DNA from: Hippopus hippopus | Lineage: Eukaryota; Mollusca; Bivalvia; Cardiida; Cardiidae | DNA: 64,000 nucleotides | Direction: 5' to 3' | NCBI GenBank assembly: GCA_946811185.2 | Contig: OX328100.1 | Span: 16,976,999 to 17,040,998, forward strand | Part shown: in pieces, positions 27,301 through 31,548 of the stretch | Layout: every line of letters starts with the position of its first letter | How positions within the stretch are numbered: the first letter of the stretch is position 1 | Made by a program: the position numbers and the translations under genes | Notes under the pieces: model-generated | Database searches by the model: none | The model's input: the letters and a program-made list of their open reading frames with translations, nothing else | Told to the model about the DNA's origin: nothing

Positions 27301-27414
27301 ATATACTACAGTGCGGACAGAGATCGCATCATAACCAAACTGAATGTACCCTGTGGAGGTGGGAAGAGTCTCTGGATACAGTGTGGAGCTGCTCTCTTCT
27401 TAAAGGGACATTAA
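103..27414 (+). CDS. DYNC2H1: Cytoplasmic dynein 2 heavy chain 1, 3' part (24 exons, partial gene)
   Basis: This is the C-terminal 1357 residues of the IFT-dynein heavy chain, the ATP-driven motor that carries intraflagellar transport trains from ciliary tip to base. The spliced coding length is 4074 nt, an exact multiple of three, with every junction GT-AG and phase-matched. In the partial product, residues 1-50 are distal stalk coiled coil, about 50-170 the microtubule-binding domain ([16 protein letters not shown]), 170-250 the returning stalk helix, about 330-460 AAA5 ([16 protein letters not shown]), 459-560 the buttress coiled coil, about 690-900 AAA6 ([22 protein letters not shown]), and 900-1357 the C-terminal domain ending [20 protein letters not shown]. 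The identification rests on remembered colinear similarity to vertebrate DYNC2H1, not cytoplasmic dynein 1. The 5' two-thirds, including AAA1-AAA4 and the promoter, lie left of the window. No frameshift or stop was found, so the gene looks functional. Confidence 0.97.
622..889. mobile_element. Family C MITE, copy 1
   Basis: About 270 bp with terminal inverted repeats (TATGGCCTGCAACACACG versus TTTTCGCCTGTTGCAACCCA). Each arm carries its own palindrome of the form GATCAGCCTGCRCAG / CTGATCCGAGA. It lies in a DYNC2H1 intron and ends about 12 bases before an exon acceptor. Confidence 0.85.
902..1025 (+). CDS. DYNC2H1: DYNC2H1 exon: microtubule-binding domain
   Basis: Residues 92-133, beginning [18 protein letters not shown] after the split Ser. 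The acceptor is catcttgcag, only about 12 bases after the end of a family C MITE; the donor is AAG|gtattg. The frame is phase 0 at the end. Confidence 0.95.
1451..1572 (+). CDS. DYNC2H1: DYNC2H1 exon: microtubule-binding domain to returning stalk helix
   Basis: Residues 134-174, [20 protein letters not shown] and onward, the hallmark [11 protein letters not shown] region of this family. The acceptor is aaaactcag and the donor AA|gtaagt. No long open reading frame marks it; it was found by family match. Confidence 0.95.
1964..2194. mobile_element. Family A MITE (TTAA-flanked), copy in DYNC2H1 intron
   Basis: Family A elements are about 230 bp, begin CCCTTTACC and end GGTAAAGGG inside TTAA. 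They carry a central hairpin TGTGGGAAAAGGAGAAAATG / CATTTTCTCCTTTTCCCACA. TTAA targets and CCYTT termini suggest piggyBac-type mobilisation (inference). This copy has a slightly mutated core. Confidence 0.85.
2312..2525 (+). CDS. DYNC2H1: DYNC2H1 exon: returning stalk coiled coil
   Basis: Residues 174-245, starting [20 protein letters not shown]. It is a heptad-rich, highly charged helix ending GEYQRWSNQ. The acceptor follows tttttttacag and the donor is CAG|gtatat. Confidence 0.96.
2617..2800. mobile_element. Family A MITE, degraded
   Basis: The central hairpin is clear (about 2688-2750), but the left terminus is missing and the right one reads GTGGTACAGGCTTAA. Confidence 0.6.
2973..3219. 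mobile_element. Family A MITE with duplicated left end
   Basis: TTAA on both sides and an intact hairpin. The left tip, CTCTTTACCAAACGA, is immediately repeated as CTCTCTACCAAACGAC, a small internal duplication. Confidence 0.85.
3385..3850. mobile_element. Family B MITE interrupted by a SINE
   Basis: Family B elements are about 250 bp with ends like GAGCCATGCTCTGTGAAAA and GTGATGCATTATACCAAGC. An off-centre palindrome has the form GACCCAGGTCAGCCTGCGCA / GCGCAGGCTGACCTGGGTC. Here the palindrome is split at about 3590-3803 by a minus-strand SINE. Confidence 0.8.
3590..3803 (-). mobile_element. tRNA-derived SINE, inserted in family B
   Basis: On the minus strand a tRNA-like head has an A-box region (GAGGTAGAGTGTCAGCC) and B-box CTAGTTCGATTCCCGGG. 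An AT-rich tail ends at TTTAAACATATTTATTTC. GCTG-like repeats flank it. A sister copy lies at 4878-5098. Confidence 0.75.
3871..4122 (+). CDS. DYNC2H1: DYNC2H1 exon: end of stalk, entry into AAA5
   Basis: Residues 246-329. It runs [20 protein letters not shown] through [20 protein letters not shown] to ILQ. The acceptor is tatattttag and the donor CAG|gtgaat. The following intron is the largest of this gene in the window, 7.9 kb. Confidence 0.96.
4186..4435. repeat. Heavily decayed family A-like remnant
   Basis: A left end AACCCTTTCCTACATGA and a weak core (AAACATCTTCGGGAAAGAG ... CCACAATGTTTTCAGAAG) resemble family A, but the palindrome is largely lost. Confidence 0.35.
4878..5098 (-). mobile_element. 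tRNA-derived SINE, second copy
   Basis: Colinear with the SINE at 3590-3803 (shared GAAACAAGTTCTGGCAACTT and GCTTCCTGGAAA). The B-box is decayed (AAGTTTGATTCCCAGG). Confidence 0.7.
5425..5675. mobile_element. Family B MITE
   Basis: Complete copy. The palindrome GGTCAGCCTGCGCAGTGCGC / ACAGGCTGACCTGGGCC is at about 5492-5532. The right end reads GCATCACAGAGATACATT. Confidence 0.85.
6374..6625. mobile_element. Family B MITE
   Basis: Complete copy with palindrome CCCAGGTCAGCCTGCACAG / TGCAGGCTGACCTGGGCGG at about 6427-6470. Confidence 0.85.
6695..6965. mobile_element. Family C MITE, copy 2
   Basis: A better-preserved copy: termini ATATGGCTTGCAACACGCG and CACGTGTTGCAGGCCATAT. Two internal palindromes contain CAGCCTGCGCAGTCCGCGCA. 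It is intronic in DYNC2H1. Confidence 0.88.
7031..7254. mobile_element. Family A MITE
   Basis: Left end CCCTTGCCACACAAC, hairpin at about 7135-7200, right end TTGTAAAGGGTTAA. Confidence 0.82.
7283..7345. repeat. Family D core fragment
   Basis: A decayed palindrome, AAAGATCAAGCTGCAC / TAATCTTGATCTACACT. Confidence 0.5.
7435..7656. mobile_element. Family A MITE
   Basis: Starts at TTAA; the core is mutated but foldable (AAAAAATACTAGTTACCAGC). Right terminus TTTGGTAACAGGTTGA. Confidence 0.75.
7759..7975. mobile_element. Family A MITE, reverse orientation, decayed
   Basis: Left end TCCTTTACCCAAATGATC, core GGAAAGCGAGAAAATATTGG, right end TTGTGATAAAGAG. Confidence 0.7.
8180..8330. mobile_element. 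Family D-like element, partial
   Basis: Palindrome GATCAAAGATCAGATTGC / GCAGTCTGATCTTGATCTAC preceded by CATTTTCAGTCTAGAGTAAG. The same leader occurs before the copy near 25915. Confidence 0.65.
8753..8870. mobile_element. Family A half-element
   Basis: Left half only (TTAATCATTTCCAAACAACC to the hairpin stem), cut off where the next family A copy begins at 8869. Confidence 0.6.
8869..9094. mobile_element. Family A MITE sharing its right TTAA with the next copy
   Basis: Hairpin with GGAGAAAATGCTGGTTACTA. The right end GGTAAAGGGTTAACCCTTTA is the joined termini of two adjacent copies. Confidence 0.85.
9091..9319. mobile_element. Family A MITE, near-perfect copy
   Basis: TTAA on both sides, perfect hairpin stem at about 9145-9212, ends CCCTTTACCACACAATG and GTGTGGTAAAGGG. 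A further orphan terminus, GTGTGGTAAAGGGTTAA, follows at 9372-9388. Confidence 0.92.
11005..11165. mobile_element. Family B MITE, truncated
   Basis: Left two-thirds of family B (GGATCTCTGTGATGCATTAT, CAAGCAAGTCATCA), lost just before its palindrome where a family A copy starts at 11167. Confidence 0.75.
11167..11394. mobile_element. Family A MITE
   Basis: TTAA on both sides, intact hairpin, and ends CTCTTTACCAAACGAC and GTGTGGTAATGGG. Confidence 0.88.
11715..11941. mobile_element. Family A MITE
   Basis: TTAA on both sides. Hairpin at about 11820-11886. Ends CTCTTTACCAAAC and GTGTGGTAAAGGG. Confidence 0.88.
12060..12158 (+). CDS. DYNC2H1: DYNC2H1 exon: AAA5 start
   Basis: Residues 330-362, [20 protein letters not shown] followed by [10 protein letters not shown]. 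The acceptor is tctttacag and the donor CAG|gtagag. A 33-codon exon found by homology to the FLIDPSS motif. Confidence 0.95.
12442..12671. mobile_element. Family A MITE, reverse orientation
   Basis: TTAA on both sides, hairpin intact, right half TCGTCTGCAAGTGCTTTCAA then TTTGGTAAAGAATTAA. Confidence 0.88.
12861..12984 (+). CDS. DYNC2H1: DYNC2H1 exon: AAA5
   Basis: Residues 363-404, [20 protein letters not shown] then [14 protein letters not shown]. The acceptor is gtatcacag and the donor G|gtgagc, splitting a Gly codon. Confidence 0.96.
13136..13364. mobile_element. Family A MITE, reverse orientation
   Basis: Left TTAA, perfect hairpin stem, right end TTTGGTAAAGAGTTCAA (TTAA mutated). Confidence 0.88.
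13573..13736 (+). CDS. DYNC2H1: DYNC2H1 exon: AAA5 core
   Basis: Residues 404-458, [20 protein letters not shown] then [20 protein letters not shown]. It ends [14 protein letters not shown], the conserved step into the buttress. The acceptor is ttcccatag and the donor CAG|gtaacc. Confidence 0.96.
13896..14124. mobile_element. Family A MITE, reverse orientation
   Basis: TTAA on both sides, hairpin intact, ends CCCTTTACCACACAATC and ATGGTAAAGACTTAA. Confidence 0.88.
14316..14515. repeat. Family A remnant
   Basis: Core AACACATTGTGGGAAGAGG and GCTGGTAATCAGCATTTTAT are recognisable. Both termini are eroded. Confidence 0.5.
14557..14676 (+). CDS. DYNC2H1: DYNC2H1 exon: buttress coiled coil, first helix
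   Basis: Residues 459-498, [20 protein letters not shown] and [14 protein letters not shown]. Acidic heptads are typical of the strut that leaves AAA5. The acceptor is gactacag and the donor GAG|gtaaag. Confidence 0.96.
15345..15504 (+). repeat. Two tandem 80-bp units in an intron
   Basis: Both units begin AGGACTGAAAGATGGGGAAA and share GAGTTGCAACTTGTATTTCA. They differ at a few bases. They sit immediately upstream of the exon at 15518. Confidence 0.85.
15518..15652 (+). CDS. DYNC2H1: DYNC2H1 exon: buttress coiled coil, second helix
   Basis: Residues 499-543, [20 protein letters not shown] and [20 protein letters not shown]. The acceptor is gtatttcag and the donor CAG|gtaaat. An 80-bp tandem duplication ends just upstream in the intron. 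Confidence 0.96.
16250..16549 (+). CDS. DYNC2H1: DYNC2H1 exon: linker from AAA5 to AAA6
   Basis: Residues 544-643, the largest exon here. It contains the strongly conserved [20 protein letters not shown], then [20 protein letters not shown]. The acceptor is actttcag and the donor AAT|gtgagt. Confidence 0.97.
17121..17231 (+). CDS. DYNC2H1: DYNC2H1 exon: linker before AAA6
   Basis: Residues 644-680, [20 protein letters not shown] then [17 protein letters not shown]. The acceptor is tcattttag and the donor AAG|gtatct. Confidence 0.95.
17354..17581. mobile_element. Family A MITE, reverse orientation
   Basis: TTAA on both sides. The hairpin centre is altered (GCTGGTATCCTGTATTTTCT). Confidence 0.82.
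17745..17949 (+). CDS. DYNC2H1: DYNC2H1 exon: AAA6 start
   Basis: Residues 681-749. It includes [20 protein letters not shown] and [20 protein letters not shown], the RPDRLQ motif of dynein AAA6. The acceptor is tgtttcag and the donor G|gtaagg. Confidence 0.97.
18345..18432. repeat. Family A core remnant
   Basis: AAACACTGTGGAAAAAGGAG and CCGACAATGTTTTGAA survive without termini. Confidence 0.4.
18783..18946 (+). CDS. DYNC2H1: DYNC2H1 exon: AAA6 with [11 protein letters not shown] motif
   Basis: Residues 749-803. It carries [20 protein letters not shown], the degenerate P-loop-position motif typical of dynein AAA6. The acceptor is tttaaatcag and the donor CAG|gtgcag. Confidence 0.97.
19040..19205 (-). 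repeat. Possible decayed SINE
   Basis: GATTGCTTCCTGGAAAC and a B-box-like AGGTTCTAATCCTGTTAAAC on the minus strand recall the SINEs at 3590 and 4878. Confidence 0.35.
19206..19406. repeat. Family A MITE, decayed
   Basis: Core AAAACCTTGTAGACAAG and ACTAGTAACCAGCATTTTC; right end TCTTATAAAGAGTTCA. Confidence 0.5.
19994..20119 (+). CDS. DYNC2H1: DYNC2H1 exon: AAA6 (GQGQ and [11 protein letters not shown])
   Basis: Residues 804-845, [20 protein letters not shown] then [20 protein letters not shown]. The acceptor is ttacttatag and the donor AAG|gtaagt. Confidence 0.97.
20601..20711 (+). CDS. DYNC2H1: DYNC2H1 exon: AAA6 ([14 protein letters not shown])
   Basis: Residues 846-882, [20 protein letters not shown] then [14 protein letters not shown]. 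The FRLWLT(A/S)E motif is universal in dynein heavy chains. The acceptor is atttgaaag and the donor GAG|gtaaag. Confidence 0.97.
21005..21122 (+). repeat. Short tandem repeat, about three 48-bp units
   Basis: The motif ACAGCATTTTTATATT followed by ATTTGAACACTAAATTAC repeats three times just upstream of the exon at 21155. Confidence 0.8.
21155..21310 (+). CDS. DYNC2H1: DYNC2H1 exon: end of AAA6, start of C-terminal domain
   Basis: Residues 883-934, [20 protein letters not shown] then [20 protein letters not shown]. The acceptor is cttcttttag and the donor CAG|gtatca. Confidence 0.97.
21700..21770. repeat. Family D core fragment
   Basis: Palindromic GTGTCAGACTACATAGTCTG then ACTTGATCTACAATATCC. 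Confidence 0.45.
22037..22115 (+). CDS. DYNC2H1: DYNC2H1 exon: C-terminal domain ([16 protein letters not shown])
   Basis: Residues 935-961. A 79-nt exon, [20 protein letters not shown], splitting a Gly codon at its end. The acceptor is ttttttcag and the donor G|gtatga. Confidence 0.96.
22503..22699 (+). CDS. DYNC2H1: DYNC2H1 exon: C-terminal domain (YGGRVDN)
   Basis: Residues 961-1026, [20 protein letters not shown] then [20 protein letters not shown]. The IYGGRVDN motif marks the dynein C-terminal region. The acceptor is tgtttcag and the donor AGG|gtatga. Confidence 0.96.
22798..22975. mobile_element. Family A MITE, right end missing
   Basis: Left TTAACCCTTTACCACACA, hairpin with AACATTCTGGGAGAAGGAG, right arm fades after the hairpin. 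Confidence 0.7.
23338..23559 (+). CDS. DYNC2H1: DYNC2H1 exon: C-terminal domain ([10 protein letters not shown])
   Basis: Residues 1027-1100, including [20 protein letters not shown] and [14 protein letters not shown]. The acceptor is atttgcag and the donor CAG|gtaaat. Confidence 0.97.
23745..23960 (+). repeat. Family E dispersed repeat, copy 1
   Basis: Contains GGCTGTTTTTGAAGAAAAC, GCAAAAACTTTGACATTTTT and ACTGAAGATATTTGCATC. A colinear copy lies at 25600-25800. Confidence 0.65.
24122..24450. mobile_element. Family A MITE split by a SINE
   Basis: The left remnant GGGTACCAGCATTTTCTTTT ends at about 24162. The right remnant resumes at about 24375 with CTTACAGTGTTTTCGGAAG and GGTCCTTAAAATACAGG-like sequence. 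TCTTTT and CTTACA motifs on both sides look like the SINE target duplication. Confidence 0.65.
24163..24375 (+). mobile_element. tRNA-derived SINE with conserved tail
   Basis: The tRNA-like head has A-box GTGGCTCAGTGGTAAAGTG and B-box GGGTACAAGCC. The body ends GTTGAAAGCGGCGTAAAACA, a tail type shared (in reverse) with 51625, 55490 and 61905. Not a functional tRNA: the acceptor stem does not close. Confidence 0.82.
24492..24707 (+). CDS. DYNC2H1: DYNC2H1 exon: C-terminal domain helical part
   Basis: Residues 1101-1172, ending [20 protein letters not shown] then AAALLNQE. The acceptor is ctgtcacag. The donor GAG|gttagt is weaker than its neighbours, but the phase and the family junction (LLNQ-x-PLxWQ) both support it. 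Confidence 0.94.
25057..25288. mobile_element. Family A MITE, decayed
   Basis: Ends CCCTTTTCCAAACAATCC and TCTGGTAAAGAGTTA. Core interrupted but foldable. Confidence 0.65.
25365..25564 (+). CDS. DYNC2H1: DYNC2H1 exon: C-terminal domain ([14 protein letters not shown])
   Basis: Residues 1173-1239, [20 protein letters not shown] then [20 protein letters not shown]. The acceptor is cactttttcag and the donor AG|gtaata. It has no start-bounded open frame of its own and was found by homology. Confidence 0.96.
25600..25800 (+). repeat. Family E dispersed repeat, copy 2
   Basis: Colinear with 23745-23960 (GGCTGTTTTGGAAGAAAAC, GCAAAACTTTGACATTTTA, ACTGAAGATATTTACTT). Confidence 0.65.
25915..26015. 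repeat. Family D-like fragment
   Basis: CATTTTCAGTCTAGAAATAAG then CTCTGATCTTGATCTACG, matching the leader and right palindrome arm seen at 8180. Confidence 0.5.
26281..26476 (+). CDS. DYNC2H1: DYNC2H1 exon: C-terminal domain (LEGCSFDG)
   Basis: Residues 1239-1304, [20 protein letters not shown] then [19 protein letters not shown]. The acceptor is tttaatacag and the donor AAG|gtgagt. A family A MITE begins 17 bases beyond the donor. Confidence 0.97.
26493..26722. mobile_element. Family A MITE next to a splice donor
   Basis: TTAA on both sides, hairpin at about 26594-26668, 17 bases downstream of the exon end at 26476. Confidence 0.85.
26740..26930. repeat. Family A-like remnant
   Basis: TTTTGGTAACAAGCATTTGTTCTTTT resembles the hairpin centre (shown here as a loose match); no termini. 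Confidence 0.3.
27253..27414 (+). CDS. DYNC2H1: DYNC2H1 last coding exon and stop
   Basis: Residues 1305-1357 and stop TAA at 27412-27414. It carries [20 protein letters not shown] then [20 protein letters not shown], the normal end of the protein. The acceptor is tctttttcag. No convincing AATAAA lies within 500 bases downstream; the first is at 28476-28481 inside a transposon relic. Confidence 0.97.
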   Translation, partial: DDAPDPYGIDETISIPIYYSADRDRIITKLNVPCGGGKSLWIQCGAALFLKGH

Positions 27415-27938
27415 TGTTGTGGGAAAAACTCATGAAAATTCAAGAAAGAACTTTCAATAGCTAGCCTTTACTTCCAGTTATTGCAAACAAAACATATATA
27501 TTTAATTAATGGTTTAAATCAATGAAGCTACATAAAACGGCTGCACATTATGATTATTTTACAGTTTAAGTTTCTACATCATTCCGTCCAAGTATCTTTG
27601 TTAATTTCTATATTACACGGTAGCCATTCTGTCCAAGTATCTTATTTATTTATAGGACTGTGTTTTTCTGGAGTGCATTCAACATGTCGTATGGTATTAA
27701 TTGTCTTGCATGTGGAGTATTTGCTGTTTTAAGTTTTTCATCAGGTTATACATGTATTCTTTTTATTAGGAATCAGTCACAACATCATGACCATATGAAA
27801 ATTTTATGAAAAATCCAAATGCTTTTTCTGACCAATGCTTGATATAATTTAAATCTTGAACTTTTGCTAATTATGCTGTGATATTAAGTGATAGATAGAG
27901 AAAAATATTTATTGTGATGGGACAAACTACCCTAATAT

Positions 27939-28522
27939 ATATACTCAGTTCCATATATAAGTGTGCACTTAATTTTCTTTTATTTCTCGTCGCATGTTTT
28001 ACTGAAGACCAACAAATTTGGTATCATACTTTAGTTCAGAGTCTGTAGAAAATGCCAGGCTAATCAGATTTTGACTAACAGAAAGTTTAAGTTAGGTTTT
28101 TGCAGTTTAAATGAAGGTGGTACTAAAACCAAAGTTGCAAAAGTACTCAAAGACTAAGGTAACATTAAAGTTAGGTTTTTCGTAAAGTTCTTGTAATTTT
28201 TCAATCAATATCTTGTATGGCCACCTCTGCTGTCGATACAGGCAATTATTCGACGTCGCATAGACCTTACATAACGTAAAATCATGGCATCAGGAATGTT
28301 ATTCCATTCCTGAACGAGAGCGGTGGCCAAAACCTAACTTTAATGTTACCTTAGTCTTTGAGTACTTTTGCAACTTTGATTTTAGTCAAAATCTGATTAG
28401 CCTGGCATTTTCTACAGACTCTGAACTAAAGTATGATACCAAATTTGTTGGTCTTCAGTAAAACATGCGACAAGAAATAAAAGAAAATTAAGTGCACACT
28501 TATCTATAGAACTGAGTATATT
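27939..28522. mobile_element. Tc1/mariner-type element with long inverted repeats
   Basis: Long terminal inverted repeats lie at 27939-28179 and 28328-28522 (outer ends ATATACTCAGTTC and GAACTGAGTATAT). The left arm carries about 45 extra bases. The inner 130 bp encode the end of a Tc1-like transposase on the minus strand. It is a deletion derivative, not autonomous. Confidence 0.85.
28205..28327 (-). pseudogene. Tc1-like transposase, last 40 codons
   Basis: The minus-strand frame reads ATALVQEWNNIPDAMILRYV followed by RSMRRRIIACIDSRGGHTRY and a stop. W-x-x-IP, SMxRR and GGHTRY at the C-terminus are typical of Tc1 transposases. The catalytic DDE part is absent, so this is a fragment. Confidence 0.85.
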
Positions 28523-28597
28523 TTGATTCAACAGCCTTCACAGTAGTTTATCAACCTCCGCAGTAATTTATGCTAGGTTGTGTATCTATTTAGTGTG

Positions 28598-28818
28598 TAA
28601 GACCAGACGACAAAATTTTGGACTTTGTCAAATTGAAAGCATTTGCAGACTACATATTTAGTGACTTCATTGATGGAGTTTATTTGCCAAAGAGAAGAAA
28701 ACATTGTGGGAAAAGGAAAAAATGCTGGTTTCCAGCATTTTCTTCTTTTCCCATTATGTTTTCAAAGGTCTTTCTCTCCTGGGTCGTTGAAACATTGGAT
28801 TGGTTGGTAAAGGGTTAA
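28598..28818. mobile_element. Family A MITE
   Basis: Left tip eroded (ACCAGACGACAAAATTTTGG), hairpin intact, right end TTGGTAAAGGGTTAA. Confidence 0.8.
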
Positions 28819-29210
28819 ATTTATGAATGAAAAAGAAAACCTTTTGTGTAGGAATTACATTTGTAGAAATACACACTGATTGTCACCTCTGTTTTATGCT
28901 GTGATAAAAAGAAATCTGCAGATTTTTGGCATCAATAAAATTAAGTTTCACCATCAGTTTGGTTTATGATTTAAATGAAACATTTTTTTTCTTTGTGGTA
29001 AACACATAATTGAAGATCGCTTTCGGGAAAGTGGGTTAAATGCATCCTTATAATGCATTGTACCAAGCAAGCCACCCCATATTACGGATCCAGTTTATCT
29101 AAAAAAAATGACAAAATCATGAGGTAGAAGGGTTGTTTGACATGTATACTAATAGCAATAGGTTTTGACTGAGGTCAGCCTGTGCTGGCTGACATGGTTC
29201 AATACTTTTT

Positions 29211-30374
29211 ATACGCCCGTCAAAGACGGGACGTATTATGGGATCACCCATGGCGGGCGGGCGGCGTCCAGTTCTTTGTCCGGAGCATAACTTTGTCATC
29301 TCCAGTCTGATTGACTTGAAACTTGGCATGTGTGTTTGTTGCAATAATACAGAGTGCAGTGCGAAAGAACCATAACTCTACCTCGTGCTGTCTTTGAGTT
29401 ATTTTCCTTTGATCGTCATTTTTACAGCATTTTCTGCTTGTCCGAAGCATAACTTTGTCATCTCCAGTCCGATTGACTTGAAACTTGGCATTTGTGTTTG
29501 TTGCAATAATACAGAGTGCAGTGCGAAAGAACCATAACTCTACCTGTTGCTGTCTTTGAGTTATTTCCCTTTGATCGTCATTTTTACAGCATTTTCTGCT
29601 TGTCCGGAGCATAACTCTGTCATCTCTAGTCCGATTGACTTGAAACTTGGCATTTGTGTTTGTTGCAATAATACGGAGTACAGTGCAAAAGAACCATAAC
29701 TCTACCTCATGCTGTCTTTGAGTTATTTCCCTTTGATCATCATTTTTACAGCATTTTCTGCTTGCCCGGAGCATAACATTGTCATCTCCAGTCCGATTGA
29801 CTTGAAACTTGGCATTTGTGTTTGTTGCAATAATACGGAGTGCAATGCGAAAGAACCATAACTCTACCTCATTCTGTCTTTGAGTTATTTTCCTTTGATC
29901 GTCATTTTTACAGCATTTTCTGCTTGTCCGGAATATAACTTTGTCATCTCTAGTCTGAACATCTTCAAATTTGGTATGCATGATTGTTGAAAATTTATAG
30001 AGTGCAGTGCACAAGAACCGTAACTCTTCCTAGCACGAATTTTGAGTTATTTCCCTTTGATCGTCATTTTTACAGCATTTAGTGCTTGTCCGGAATATAA
30101 CTTTGTCATCTCAAGTCAGAGTGACTTCAAACTTGGTATGCATGTTTGTTGCAATATTACAGAGTACAGTGTGCAAGAACAATAACTCTACCTGGTGCAG
30201 ATTTTGAGTAATTCCACTTTGATCTTCATTTTTACCGTATTTCTTGCTTGTCCGGAACGGAACTTTGTCACCTCAAGTCAAATTGACTTGAGACTTTGGT
30301 AAACATGTTTGTTGCATTACCTGGCCTTTACGATTATTATACCCCCTCGACAACTGGTGGTGGGACGGGCGTAT
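29211..30374. mobile_element. Element with ATACGCCCGTC termini and a 162-bp array
   Basis: The ends form a short inverted repeat: ATACGCCCGTC at 29211 and GACGGGCGTAT ending at 30374. The interior is almost entirely a tandem array. No transposase is present. The clean placement inside a family B copy shows it is mobile. Confidence 0.8.
29278..30340. repeat. Tandem array, 162-bp unit, six full copies plus part
   Basis: Units start with GTCCGGAGCATAAC or a close variant at 29278, 29440, 29602, 29764, 29926, 30088 and 30250, an exact 162-base spacing. Similarity falls toward the right. Since 162 is divisible by three, it creates a repetitive minus-strand open frame at 29244-30014. Confidence 0.95.
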
Positions 30375-30475
30375 CTTAAGACAATTTGCCGCTCTTGTTG
30401 CAAATGCATTAAATTTCACAGAGCATGACTCAATAATTATATTTGTCACCTGCAGCAGTCTGATCTTAACTCTTT

Positions 30476-30667
30476 TATCAAACGACAAAGTTATGGACTG
30501 GTCCAAACTGAAAGCATTTGCAGACAATTTGGTTTGGAAAGAGTAGAAAACATTTTGGTAAGAGCAGAAAATGCTGGTTAGCAGCATTTTCTCCTTTTCC
30601 TACAATGTTTTCAAATGGCTTCTTTCTCAGGGTCATTCAAAGTTGGGATTGTGTGGTAAAGAGTTAA
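30476..30667. mobile_element. Family A MITE, internal deletion
   Basis: TTAA on both sides but only about 190 bp: the left arm is shortened. Ends CTCTTTTATCAAACGAC and GTGTGGTAAAGAG. Confidence 0.82.
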
Positions 30668-30770
30668 ATCTAAACTTTCCTCTATTTTGTGAAATATTCT
30701 TATAGAAGAGCCTTGGATCTTCAATATTGGTGAATTTATTTGTGATTGGAAATAGTCAGAGCATTAGGGA

Positions 30771-30998
30771 TTCACTTCTTTACTAGATGAAAAAAATTTA
30801 GACTCTTCCAATTTAACAGTTTTTGCAGACGACAAATTAGACATGACCCTTGTACATGTCATTAAGATTTGTCTTAGAAAGAGTTGAAAACTTTATGGAA
30901 AAGGGAGAAAATACTGGTTAGCAGCATTTTCTCCTTTTCCCACAGTGTTTTCAAAAGCCTTCTTCAGGGTTGTTAAAACTGGTCTGTTTGGTAAAAAA
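30771..30998. mobile_element. Family A MITE
   Basis: Hairpin at about 30890-30955, right end CTGTTTGGTAAAAAATA with TTAA lost. Confidence 0.75.
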
Positions 30999-31548
30999 TA
31001 CAGTTCCAAACATATGTCTGTATATCTTAGGCAGACGCCTTTCAGAGTGGAACCAGATTTTATATATAGAGATCTAAACATAAAACAATAATTCACATTA
31101 CAAAATATCAATTTTAATAAATAAAGAACTAAAAATATAGCCCCTGTATTCTCAGCCCAAGTTACGAAATGTACAAGTAACAGGACTGTGTACTCCCAAG
31201 TGGGAGGGGTGGCCCTCAAGGGCCCTGTGGTTAAGCCAATGGATTTGTGATCAGAAAACACAGTTTTCATTCCCACTGGTGCATACTGTCACATGGGAGT
31301 CTCCTTTTGGCAAGGGAGTGAAGGGCCCCTGTCTGGAAATACACATGACTGTTATAAGCAGCAAAAAATCCTATTCATTCAAAGTTAGTATAGCTGGTAT
31401 CTCTACAAGCACAATATCTAAGTCAGTACCAGATAATCGAGAAAAGCATCTGAAATAGATGAACAATGCTTTTTTTTTATTGGACGAAATACAAAAGGGG
31501 GAACAAAAGCGGTAGCAATTACTCCTTTTCCCAAAATGTATCCAAAGG

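Larger units (their letters stand above)
29020..30432. mobile_element. Family B MITE carrying a 1.16-kb insertion
   Basis: Family B left part 29020-29210 (GGGTTAAATGCATCCTTATA, GAGGTCAGCCTGTGCTGG) breaks after TACTTTTT and resumes at about 30375 as CAAATGCATTAAATTTCACA and GAGCATGACTC. The insertion is the tandem-array element. Confidence 0.75.
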
